Assembly (NCBI RefSeq): GCF_001942255.1
Contig: NZ_MKKC01000084.1
Span: forward strand, 1 to 50,537
From: Nocardiopsis sp. CNR-923
GTDB taxonomy: Bacteria; Actinomycetota; Actinomycetes; Streptosporangiales; Streptosporangiaceae
Direction of reading: 5' to 3'
DNA: 50,537 nucleotides
In this document: piece after piece, positions 16,183 to 22,002 of the stretch
How the letters are laid out: the number at the start of each line of letters is the position of its first letter
Numbering within the stretch: the first letter of the stretch is position 1
Translations under genes and position numbers: made by a program
Notes under the pieces: model-generated
Databases searched by the model: none
What the model was told of the DNA's origin: nothing
What the model saw: only the letters and a program-made list of their open reading frames with translations

Positions 16183-16947
16183 ATGAGTGACTTCCCCAAA
16201 GAACTTCGTCGACTTCGCAGGCGTGCCGGTCTCACACAGGCTCAAGTCGCCGCGCGGGCTGGCTACGTGCCCTCGGCGTGCTCGAACTGGGAGAAGGGCA
16301 GAACCACACCGACGATCGATACCGCTCGCATGCTGGACGAGCTGTTCGAAGCGAAGGGCGGGCTGGTCAAGCTCTGGGAGGAGCGGACCCGAACGGGCGG
16401 CCTCCCGCCGTGGCTGCGTGATGATCAGAAGCTGGCAGAGCGTGCCGTGTCAGTTGAAATCGTTTCGAACCTGCTGGCGCCGGGGCTACTCCAGTCGCCC
16501 CTGTACGCACGGCACGTGTTCTGCGAGGGTCGGCTCAACGACCCCATGTCCGTGATCGACTGTCTCGTGAAAGTCCGGTGCGCGCGATTGGAATCACTCA
16601 CATCCGATCTGCGAGTCTTCGCGACATTTCCGGAAATCGGACTGATCTGTGTTCCTGAGGCAGCGAGGAGGGAACAGGCACTCCACCTGCTGAGGCTCAT
16701 CGACTCGGGGAGGGTCCGGATCCACCTGGTTCCCCGCGCCTCCATCCTGGCCGGGGTGATCTCACCGTTCCAGATCTACCAGCTTCGGGACGGCTCCCGA
16801 GCGGCCACCTGCGATCACACAAACGGGGCTATCGTGATCAACGAAACTTCCGGTGTCACACGGCTACAGGAACTCGCCCGGTCCGCGCTGGGAAGCGCGC
16901 TCCCAGTCGACGAGTCCATCCGCACGTTGAAGGAGCTAAGCACGTGA
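16183..16947 (+). CDS. helix-turn-helix regulator, DUF5753 (Scr1/WhiJ-type)
   Basis: The 254-residue protein has an N-terminal XRE helix-turn-helix (about 6-60, LRRLRRRAGLTQAQVAARAG, then YVPSACSNWEKGRTTP). The C-terminal DUF5753 domain includes LAERAVSVEIVSNLLAPGLL and IHLVPRASILAGV. In actinomycetes these regulators (WhiJ, AbaA OrfA, Scr1) occur in many copies, each paired with a small DUF397 protein that they contact, and they affect development and antibiotic production. The stop overlaps the start of the DUF397 gene (GTGA), so translation is coupled. Its codons are less GC-biased at third positions than those of the neighbours, which suggests an accessory origin. Confidence 0.9.
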   Translation: MSDFPKELRRLRRRAGLTQAQVAARAGYVPSACSNWEKGRTTPTIDTARMLDELFEAKGGLVKLWEERTRTGGLPPWLRDDQKLAERAVSVEIVSNLLAPGLLQSPLYARHVFCEGRLNDPMSVIDCLVKVRCARLESLTSDLRVFATFPEIGLICVPEAARREQALHLLRLIDSGRVRIHLVPRASILAGVISPFQIYQLRDGSRAATCDHTNGAIVINETSGVTRLQELARSALGSALPVDESIRTLKELST

Positions 16948-17114
16948 GCGACTGGCACAAGTCCTCCTACTCGCCCAACGGTTCTCAGTGTGTGGAAGTA
17001 CGGGAGCACGCGGCGGGCGCTGACGTTCGCGACACCCAGAACCGCGAGGCGGGCCACCTGTCCTTCCCCCAGGACGAGTGGCGGGCCCTCGTCACCCTCG
17101 CCGGGCGCGCCTGA
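16944..17114 (+). CDS. DUF397 small protein, partner of the Scr1-type regulator
   Basis: The 56-residue protein VSDWHKSSYSPNGSQCVEVR continues to DVRDTQNREAGHLSFPQDEW and RALV. This is the diagnostic DUF397 pattern: W-x-KSSYS near the start, C-VEV, DS/DT, and F-x-x-W-x-x-L at the end. Its GTG overlaps the regulator stop in a GTGA. DUF397 proteins are the small cognate partners of WhiJ/Scr1-like regulators. The function as antitoxin or toxin is debated. Confidence 0.93.
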   Translation: MSDWHKSSYSPNGSQCVEVREHAAGADVRDTQNREAGHLSFPQDEWRALVTLAGRA

Positions 17115-17278
17115 CCCCCACACCCGCCGCCACGGATTCGCGGCCGTACCGGACCGCTCCGGCGCGACCGCCCACCCGATCACCACCCCTGCAACAGATC
17201 AAGCACTTTGCGCGGTCATTTAACTACTTTCTGCAATCTTTCGGGACGTGATTCCGCCGCACCCCGAGGAAGTACCGC

Positions 17279-17461
17279 GTGCGGATCCGACTGCCCGCCC
17301 CGGCCGTCGCCGTAGCCCGTGCCCTGTCCGTGAGCGGGTGCGAGAATGTCCCGCCACCCACATGCGAACGGGGAGCTCTCGGCTCTCCATGCAACGAGGC
17401 ACAGGCCATCTCCGCGTTCGCCGAGGCCCGCGCGGAGCTGGAGAAAGGGCTGGCCGGCTGA
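17279..17461 (+). CDS. possible small exported protein
   Basis: The 60-codon ORF has GAGGAAG upstream of its GTG. The start is basic and hydrophobic (VRIRLPAPAVAVARALSVSG, then Cys), loosely like a lipoprotein signal, and the C-terminus is helical (NEAQAISAFAEARAELEKGL). Third positions are GC-biased. I recognise no family and the ORF may be fortuitous. Confidence 0.3.
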   Translation: MRIRLPAPAVAVARALSVSGCENVPPPTCERGALGSPCNEAQAISAFAEARAELEKGLAG

Positions 17462-17476
17462 GAGCCGGAGCGGCGG

Positions 17477-18049
17477 TCAGTCCTCGGCGGCGATCTCGGC
17501 GAGGTCCTCGTCGACGTCCTCGACAGCGTCACCCTGGTCACACGGTTCCAGGCGGGACGCGGCGCTGAACCCCTCCAGGTACCCCCGGGCGCGGTCGGCC
17601 TTCGGGTAGCGTCGGACCAGTTCCCAGAACCCGGGGCCGTGGTGCGCGTGGAACAGGTGCGCGAGTTCGTGGATGAGCACGTAGTCCACGACCCACGAGG
17701 GCATGCCGACCAGACGTCGGGAGATCCTGATCGTGCGGGCCTCGGGGGTGCACGAACCCCAGCGCGCGTTCTGGTTGTCCACCCAACGCACGGATTCGGG
17801 CAACCGGGCCCCGCCGAGGTACCGACGTGCCAACTCCAGTGCGCGTTCGTGCAGCTCCGCGTCCTTGGAGTGTCGTCGGCCCTCACGAGCCTCCAGCCGT
17901 TGCAGCATCCGGCCCACCCAGCGCTTTTCCTCAGCGCGGGAGAACGTCGCGGGCACGAGGACGACCGTGGTGTCCCCGTCCCGGTAAGCCGACACCGTGC
18001 GTCGGCGGCGAGGACTGCGGCGTACCTCGACTTTGGTGTTCGAGGGCAC
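17477..18049 (-). CDS. SprT/YgjP-like (M48-type) metallopeptidase
   Basis: The protein of about 190 residues contains the zinc-binding HELAHLFHAHHGPGFW (HExxH, followed by the downstream GxxF) and the upstream family signature WGSCTPEARTIRISRRLVGMP. This matches YgjP-like/DUF45 metal-dependent hydrolases. The N-terminus is basic (RRSPRRRRTVSAYRDGD). GTG 18049 was chosen because the sequence upstream of it in frame is not protein-like. The C-terminus is acidic. The role in vivo is unknown; related enzymes act on protein or nucleoprotein substrates. Confidence 0.85.
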   Translation of the reverse strand: MPSNTKVEVRRSPRRRRTVSAYRDGDTTVVLVPATFSRAEEKRWVGRMLQRLEAREGRRHSKDAELHERALELARRYLGGARLPESVRWVDNQNARWGSCTPEARTIRISRRLVGMPSWVVDYVLIHELAHLFHAHHGPGFWELVRRYPKADRARGYLEGFSAASRLEPCDQGDAVEDVDEDLAEIAAED

Positions 18050-18366
18050 GAAGTTTACGGTAGCCGAGGCAGGCCCCTTAGCACAGGTGTGTCTTGCGCA
18101 GATTTGTCGGTTGATTCCGTGATGACCGGGTGACCTGATGCGCACGAAAAGCCGTACTATGTGGCGGATTCCACTCTGACCTGGGCGGCGCATCGGCGGC
18201 TGGGAGCAGCACACGGACCCTTCAAGCGACGCTCCCTTAATCTTTTCGCAACACAAAAGAGCCTGGACAGTGACCTTTCCCGAAGGTCACCGCCCAGTCC
18301 CGCACCGCGCGTGAGTGATCAGGTGGAGGTTCGGCATCCGTCGCCTTCCCACCGGTCAGCCGTGCG

Positions 18367-18528
18367 TCAACACAGCCTCGACCACGCGATTTCCATGAGC
18401 GCCTCTTCCAGACGGCGCTCCTGGCGCTGGCGAGCGCGCAGCTGGCGCGCCCCGAGCCGGAGGTTCTCGCGGTCACGGGGTTCGACATCCATGCTCTCGA
18501 CCACGCGCATGAGTTCCTGCATCATCAT
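18367..18528 (-). CDS. small conserved-looking helical protein (53 aa)
   Basis: From the first of three tandem ATG codons the product is MMMQELMRVVESMDVEPRDR, then ENLRLGARQLRARQRQERRL and EEALMEIAWSRLC. It is a highly charged, almost entirely helical protein ending in cysteine. GAAGGAACG lies upstream. It sits between the SprT-like gene and whiB7 on the same strand. Codon usage fits the genome. I believe small proteins of this kind recur in actinomycetes, but I cannot name a family. Confidence 0.6.
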   Translation of the reverse strand: MMMQELMRVVESMDVEPRDRENLRLGARQLRARQRQERRLEEALMEIAWSRLC

Positions 18529-18579
18529 CGTCTCGTCTCGTTCCTTCGAAGTGTGTGTTCGGGTCGGCGGGATTGGGGG

Positions 18580-18858
18580 TCAGGCGGCGACCGGAGCGGC
18601 GTTCTTCCGGGGGCGGCCACGCGGGCGCTTGCGCGCCACGACCTGGCCGGCGACGAGCAGTTGCCCGCCCCAGACCCCCCACGGCTCCTTGCGCTCCAGC
18701 GCGTCCGTCAGGCACTGCGCCATGACGGGGCAGGCGCCGCACACGGCCTTGGCCGCATCGACGTCGGCGGGCGCCTCGGCGAAGAACAGGTCGGGCTTGA
18801 AGCGGCAGGGAACTTCGGTCTCACCCAGCCAGGGCGTTTCCAGGACCGACGCAAGCAT
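18580..18858 (-). CDS. whiB7: WhiB7-type redox-sensing transcriptional activator
   Basis: The 92-residue protein has the four iron-sulfur cysteines at 18, 40, 43 and 49 (C-x21-C-x2-C-x5-C), the GVWGG turn at 61-65, and a C-terminal AT-hook RGRPRK at 80-85. The AT-hook marks the WhiB7 subfamily, called WblC in Streptomyces. WhiB7 binds the housekeeping sigma factor and AT-rich DNA just upstream of the -35 element, and activates intrinsic antibiotic resistance genes including its own. The ATG at 18858 has GGAGGG 5 bases upstream. A long leader with upstream ORF and attenuator precedes it (18859-19509). As in mycobacteria, uvrD2 is nearby. Confidence 0.93.
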   Translation of the reverse strand: MLASVLETPWLGETEVPCRFKPDLFFAEAPADVDAAKAVCGACPVMAQCLTDALERKEPWGVWGGQLLVAGQVVARKRPRGRPRKNAAPVAA

Positions 18859-18992
18859 CGGTGCCCTCCATGTGTTCGTTTCGTACAACGCGGTCGGTGC
18901 TTGCTGACACCGGACGAGTCCGGTGAGGGACCTGGACTTGCGATGCGGCCGCCCCCGTCCGCCGCCCCTGGGGGACGGAGTCCGGTCACGGA

Positions 18993-19033
18993 GATACAAA
19001 GAAGGCCGCGGCCCCTGTGTGGGGTCCGCGGCC
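18993..19033 (-). terminator. attenuator hairpin in the whiB7 leader
   Basis: On the minus strand GGCCGCGGACCCC (19021-19033) pairs with GGGGCCGCGGCC (19004-19015), with one bulged A and a 5-base loop. TTCTTTGTATC follows. It lies about 135 bases upstream of the whiB7 start and ends the leader unless disrupted. WhiB7 genes are known to be controlled by transcription attenuation. Confidence 0.75.
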
Positions 19034-19082
19034 ACGGTCGAAACTCTCGGCCTGTCCTGCTCTAGGCCGGAATCCTCCGTGG
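19032..19082 (-). promoter_or_regulatory. candidate antiterminator pairing
   Basis: CCACGG (19077-19082) can pair with CCGTGG (19032-19037). Inside it GGCCT (19064-19068) can pair with AGGCC (19049-19053). The outer 3' arm takes the first two bases of the terminator arm, so the structures compete. The upstream ORF stop codon (19062-19064) lies in this structure, so a ribosome finishing there would block it. This is inferred from complementarity only. Confidence 0.45.
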
Positions 19083-19439
19083 ACACTTACCCACTGCGCC
19101 ATAACGGCGACGGGTGGTTTCGGCGTGGTTCGCCAGCGGCTCGCCCCAGGGCAGGGCCAGCTCACGCTCAGCGCGGACACCGCTACCGGTACGGGCATCG
19201 ACCTTGGCGGCCTGGGCCCCGCAGGGGCGGAACCCCTGGAGAACAGCCGTGCCGAGGAAGCCGCCGAGGCCGCTCTCGCGACCGCCGGGGACAGCACTAC
19301 CGATGGTGGTGAACTCGCCGAACACGACGCCGGCGTCCCTGTGACCGGACAGGGCGGTGCCCTGAGCATCGATCGGACGCTGACGCGTGGACATGGCGAA
19401 GACAGCGACGAAGCCGGTGTTGTCTGTGATGTTGCTCAT
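19062..19439 (-). CDS. leader ORF upstream of whiB7 (125 aa)
   Basis: The ORF starts at ATG 19439, 11 bases after GGGAGGTG, and ends at TAG 19062, about 30 bases before the attenuator. Its codons have the GC-biased third positions of a real gene. The product begins MSNITDNTGFVAVFAMSTRQ, continues with RDAGVVFGEFTTIGSAVPGG, and ends in an Arg-rich RRRYGAVGKCPRRIPA. I recognise no family. It lies wholly within the whiB7 transcript if the promoter at 19516-19553 is correct, which makes it a candidate regulatory upstream ORF. In-frame ATG codons further upstream (MTATGPGERPWRP) are possible longer starts. Confidence 0.55.
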   Translation of the reverse strand: MSNITDNTGFVAVFAMSTRQRPIDAQGTALSGHRDAGVVFGEFTTIGSAVPGGRESGLGGFLGTAVLQGFRPCGAQAAKVDARTGSGVRAERELALPWGEPLANHAETTRRRYGAVGKCPRRIPA

Positions 19440-19515
19440 GAGATGGGGCACCTCCCTCACGATCGGGCGCCAGGGTCTCTCACCTGGGCCAGTGGCGGTC
19501 ATGACGACGATGTAC

Positions 19516-19553
19516 AGACTAGGGGTGGCCACAAAGAACGGCAACCCATTTTT
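19516..19553 (-). promoter_or_regulatory. whiB7 promoter with A-rich activator site
   Basis: On the minus strand AAAAAT (19548-19553), three bases, TTGCCG (19539-19544), a 17-base spacer, then TAGTCT (19516-19521). The start point would be near 19509. An A/T-rich block immediately upstream of -35 is the known recognition element of WhiB7, so the arrangement fits autoactivation. The element stands out in otherwise GC-rich DNA. Confidence 0.6.
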
Positions 19554-19674
19554 GACCTGCGATAACGTCCGCATCCGGCCACGCGTCGAGGGAATTCCCG
19601 CGCCCGCGCGAGCGTTGTCGCGCGACCGGCGACCAAGGCGCGCCGCCACCACCGTGCACGCGACCGCGCTCCGA

Positions 19675-19738
19675 GGTGATAGGCATTCACCTGGAGTCAT
19701 GACGCTGTGTCGTGACACGAACACGATAAGGAGGCGAT
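19675..19738 (+). promoter_or_regulatory. upstream block shared by secreted paralogs 1 and 2
   Basis: The block GTGATAGG, then TTC, ATGAC, GTC, and GAACAC-ATAAGGAG recurs at 20198-20258 before paralog 2 in the same order and nearly the same spacing. It probably contains the promoter, perhaps with GATAGG as -10. It suggests co-duplication and co-regulation of the two genes. Confidence 0.45.
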
Positions 19739-20062
19739 GTGCGTCGCCCTATCACCACCATCGGGGTACTCGTCAGCGCGATCGCGCTGACCCTGGCCAG
19801 CGCGGCACCGGCCACCGCGGCCAAGGGAACGCTGCACCTGCGCGTTGAAGGGAGCGACGACGTGCGCTACACCGACCCCACCGACTGCATCGCCCTGCCC
19901 GACGACGCCAACGCCGTCTACAACAAGACCGACGCCCGCGTGGTCCAGTCGAGTGCGCCGTGCGGGGCCGACATCGAGCCGCGGGTCATCGTCTACCCGG
20001 GCAAGGCCGAGCACATCCCGCCCGAGGCGCGGAGCCTGGTCGTCCTCGACCAGCCCTCGTAG
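19739..20062 (+). CDS. small secreted two-cysteine protein, paralog 1
   Basis: The 107-residue protein has a signal peptide (MRRPITTIGVLVSAIALTLA, cleavage after ATA-like APATAA). The mature part has two cysteines: CIALPDDANAVYNKTDARVV then SSAPC. The pattern C-h-x-LP...VYN-TD..V..SS..C is shared with the next two genes. AAGGAGG precedes the GTG. There is no enzyme motif; the mature part is probably a small beta-fold held by a disulfide, and its function is unknown. Its upstream region is similar to that of paralog 2. Confidence 0.8.
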   Translation: MRRPITTIGVLVSAIALTLASAAPATAAKGTLHLRVEGSDDVRYTDPTDCIALPDDANAVYNKTDARVVQSSAPCGADIEPRVIVYPGKAEHIPPEARSLVVLDQPS

Positions 20063-20128
20063 TCCTCGGGGCGGGCGGCGGTCACGTCGAGCCGACGCGA
20101 GCGCCCGGGAGCAGGGGCTTCGACTGGA

Positions 20129-20172
20129 GCGCGGCACGTCGCGAGGGGGATCCCCCTCGCGACGTGCCGCGC
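20129..20172. repeat. perfect 44-bp palindrome
   Basis: Each 22-base arm is the exact reverse complement of the other with no spacer; the centre is GGGGGATCCCCC at 20145-20156. It lies between paralogs 1 and 2. As RNA it would form a very stable hairpin, so it probably terminates transcription, but a protein-binding role is possible. Confidence 0.85.
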
Positions 20173-20262
20173 CGGTACGTGCGCGGCGCCACGAGGGGTG
20201 ATAGGTGTTCCACACAGGGATGACAACTCAGCGTCACCATTGGAACACAATAAGGAGTCGAC

Positions 20263-20634
20263 GTGCGTCGCATCGCCACGATCCTCGGAACGCTCACCGC
20301 CACGGCCGCGATCAGCCTGGCCACGGCCGTGCCCGCCACCGCCTACGACTCGGAGCGGGAGACGTCGCACCCGCGCCCGGCCCGCGGCAAGATCGAGGTC
20401 GAACTCAAGCGCGATCGAGACGAGATGCGCAAGTCCGAGGTCGAGATCGAGTACAAGAAGCCGGTCGGCTGCATCCTCCTGCCCGAGAAGGCCAAGAAGG
20501 TCGAGAACGAGACGAACCGCCGCGTCCTCGTGTCCAGCAAGCCGTGCGCCTACCGCCCGCACATCATCGACGTCGTGCGCCCCGGTGAGGAGGAGAAGCT
20601 GTCCCGGCACGCGAAGAGCCTCATCGTCTGGTAG
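20263..20634 (+). CDS. small secreted two-cysteine protein, paralog 2
   Basis: The 123-residue protein has a signal peptide (MRRIATILGTLTATAAISLA, cleavage near PATA). A highly charged Lys/Arg/Glu segment (KIEVELKRDRDEMRKSEVEI) not present in paralog 1 follows, then the family core CILLPEKAKKVENETNRRVL with SSKPC, and RHAKSLIVW at the end. AAGGAG precedes the GTG. It aligns with paralog 1 over the signal peptide and the cysteine core. The charged insert may bind polyanions, which is speculation. Confidence 0.78.
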   Translation: MRRIATILGTLTATAAISLATAVPATAYDSERETSHPRPARGKIEVELKRDRDEMRKSEVEIEYKKPVGCILLPEKAKKVENETNRRVLVSSKPCAYRPHIIDVVRPGEEEKLSRHAKSLIVW

Positions 20635-20642
20635 CCGCCGCC

Positions 20643-20677
20643 GCTCCGCCCCCACCCGTCCGGCACGGGGGCGGAGC
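20643..20677 (+). terminator. hairpin after secreted paralog 2
   Basis: GCTCCGCCCCC (20643-20653) pairs perfectly with GGGGGCGGAGC (20667-20677) around a 13-base loop, starting 9 bases after the stop of paralog 2. There is no T-run. Confidence 0.6.
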
Positions 20678-20721
20678 CCGGAGACCGTCCCGCCGACACC
20701 CGCCTTCCGCGAGGAGCAGAC

Positions 20722-21056
20722 ATGCGTCGACCCGCCACCGCCCTCGCCGGCCTCGCCGCCGCGACCGTGCTCACTCTGGCCGCCGCGGCCCCCGCCGAAG
20801 CCGCGACGGGACGCCTCATCCTCGTCACGGACGAGGCGAACATCGTCCTGCATCTCCACGACGGCGACGCCGACAGGTGCGTCGACCTGCCCGAGAACAC
20901 CAGGGCGGTGTACAACGGCACCGACGGCTTCGTCCTGCTCAACAGCGCCGAGTGCGCCTTCTCCGCCCAGCTCGGCCTCAGCTCGACCCTGCCGCCAGCG
21001 CGGGACTCCGGGTGGAACGACCCTTCACCGTGAGCGTGCGCATCCCCAAGTCCTAG
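20722..21056 (+). CDS. small secreted two-cysteine protein, paralog 3, frame broken near 21008
   Basis: The protein starts MRRPATALAGLAAATVLTLA with cleavage near AEAA. The family core is CVDLPENTRAVYNGTDGFVL then NSAEC. The frame as given stops at 21033, but the neighbouring frame continues RVERPFTVSVRIPKS to a stop at 21056. One extra C at 21008-21009 joins them into 111 residues with a beta-strand-like C-terminus, like the paralogs. A GAGGAG site precedes the ATG. Unlike the first two genes, it lacks the shared upstream block. Confidence 0.72.
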
Positions 21057-21086
21057 CCGCGGCGCGCCCGACCGGACCGGGACGGG

Positions 21087-21977
21087 TCAGGCCCAGCCCT
21101 CCGCGTCGACGACGCGGATCAGGCCCTCCTGGACCACCGAGCACACCAACTGGCCGTCGCGCGTGTAGACCAGACCGCGCGCCAGCCCCCTCGCTCCCTG
21201 GGCGGTCGGGGCCTCCTGCGCGTAGAGCAGCCACTCATCGGCCCGGAACGGCCGGTGGAACCACATCGCGTGGTCGAGGCTGGCCATCGATATCCCCGCG
21301 AACGAGCGCCCGTGCCGCAGCAGCACGGTGTCCAGCAGGGTCATGTCCGAGGCGTACGTCATCAGGCACACCTGGCTCAGGCGGTCGTCGGGCAGTTTGC
21401 CGTCGACCTTGAGCCAGACCGGGTTGGACGCCGTGCGCAACTGCGGGTTCCGCTCCGCCTCGAAGGACAGCGGTCCCACCGGGCGCAGTTCGATCGGGTG
21501 CCAGCGCACGAAGCCGGGCACCTTCCCGAACGCCTCCTGGAGCCGCTCGCGCGCCGTCGGCAGGTCCTCGGGCGGCGGGACGTCGGGCATCGGGATCTGG
21601 TGGTCGAGCCCCGGCTCGTCCTTGTGGAAGGACGCCGACAGCGTGAAGATCGCCTTCCCGTGCTGGACCGCGACCACCCGGCGGGTGGTGAACGACCGTC
21701 CGTCGCGGACCCGGTCGACCTCGTAGACGATCGGCACCCGCGGATCGCCCGGACGGATGAAGTACGCGTGCAGGGAGTGCACGTGGCGCTCGTCGGGCAC
21801 GGTCCGCCCGGCCGCCACCAGCGCCTGGCCCGCGACCAGACCGCCGAAGACGCGCTGCGGCCCCTCCTCCGGACTGCTCCCCCGGAAGATGTCCTCCTCG
21901 ATCCGCTCCAGGTCGAGCACCTCCAGCAGATCCGCCAGCGACTGCTCCCCGCGATCGGCGTCCGCGCCCTCGCCCAT
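21087..21977 (-). CDS. tesB: acyl-CoA thioesterase II
   Basis: The 296-residue protein is a double hotdog thioesterase. It has LEVLDLERIEEDIFRGSSPE, RVFGGLVAGQALVAAGRTV, VHSLHAYFIRPGDP, RDGRSFTTRRVVAVQHGKAI and the C-terminal MASLDHAMWFHRPFRADEWL, which carries the TesB catalytic Asp region. It hydrolyses medium and long acyl-CoA to free acid. ATG 21977 gives the family length. The gene lies 25 bases downstream of uvrD2 on the same strand and is probably co-transcribed. Confidence 0.92.
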   Translation of the reverse strand: MGEGADADRGEQSLADLLEVLDLERIEEDIFRGSSPEEGPQRVFGGLVAGQALVAAGRTVPDERHVHSLHAYFIRPGDPRVPIVYEVDRVRDGRSFTTRRVVAVQHGKAIFTLSASFHKDEPGLDHQIPMPDVPPPEDLPTARERLQEAFGKVPGFVRWHPIELRPVGPLSFEAERNPQLRTASNPVWLKVDGKLPDDRLSQVCLMTYASDMTLLDTVLLRHGRSFAGISMASLDHAMWFHRPFRADEWLLYAQEAPTAQGARGLARGLVYTRDGQLVCSVVQEGLIRVVDAEGWA

Positions 21978-22002
21978 CGGTCGGTCCTCCCCGTCCTTCG
22001 CC

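Noticed and set aside
19032..19105. tRNA-like sequence on the minus strand (GGCGCAGTGGGTAAG and a TTTCGA loop) in the whiB7 leader
   Set aside because: The D-arm and T-arm look-alikes cannot be folded with an acceptor and anticodon stem into a cloverleaf. The same bases are explained by the end of the leader ORF and the attenuator pairing.
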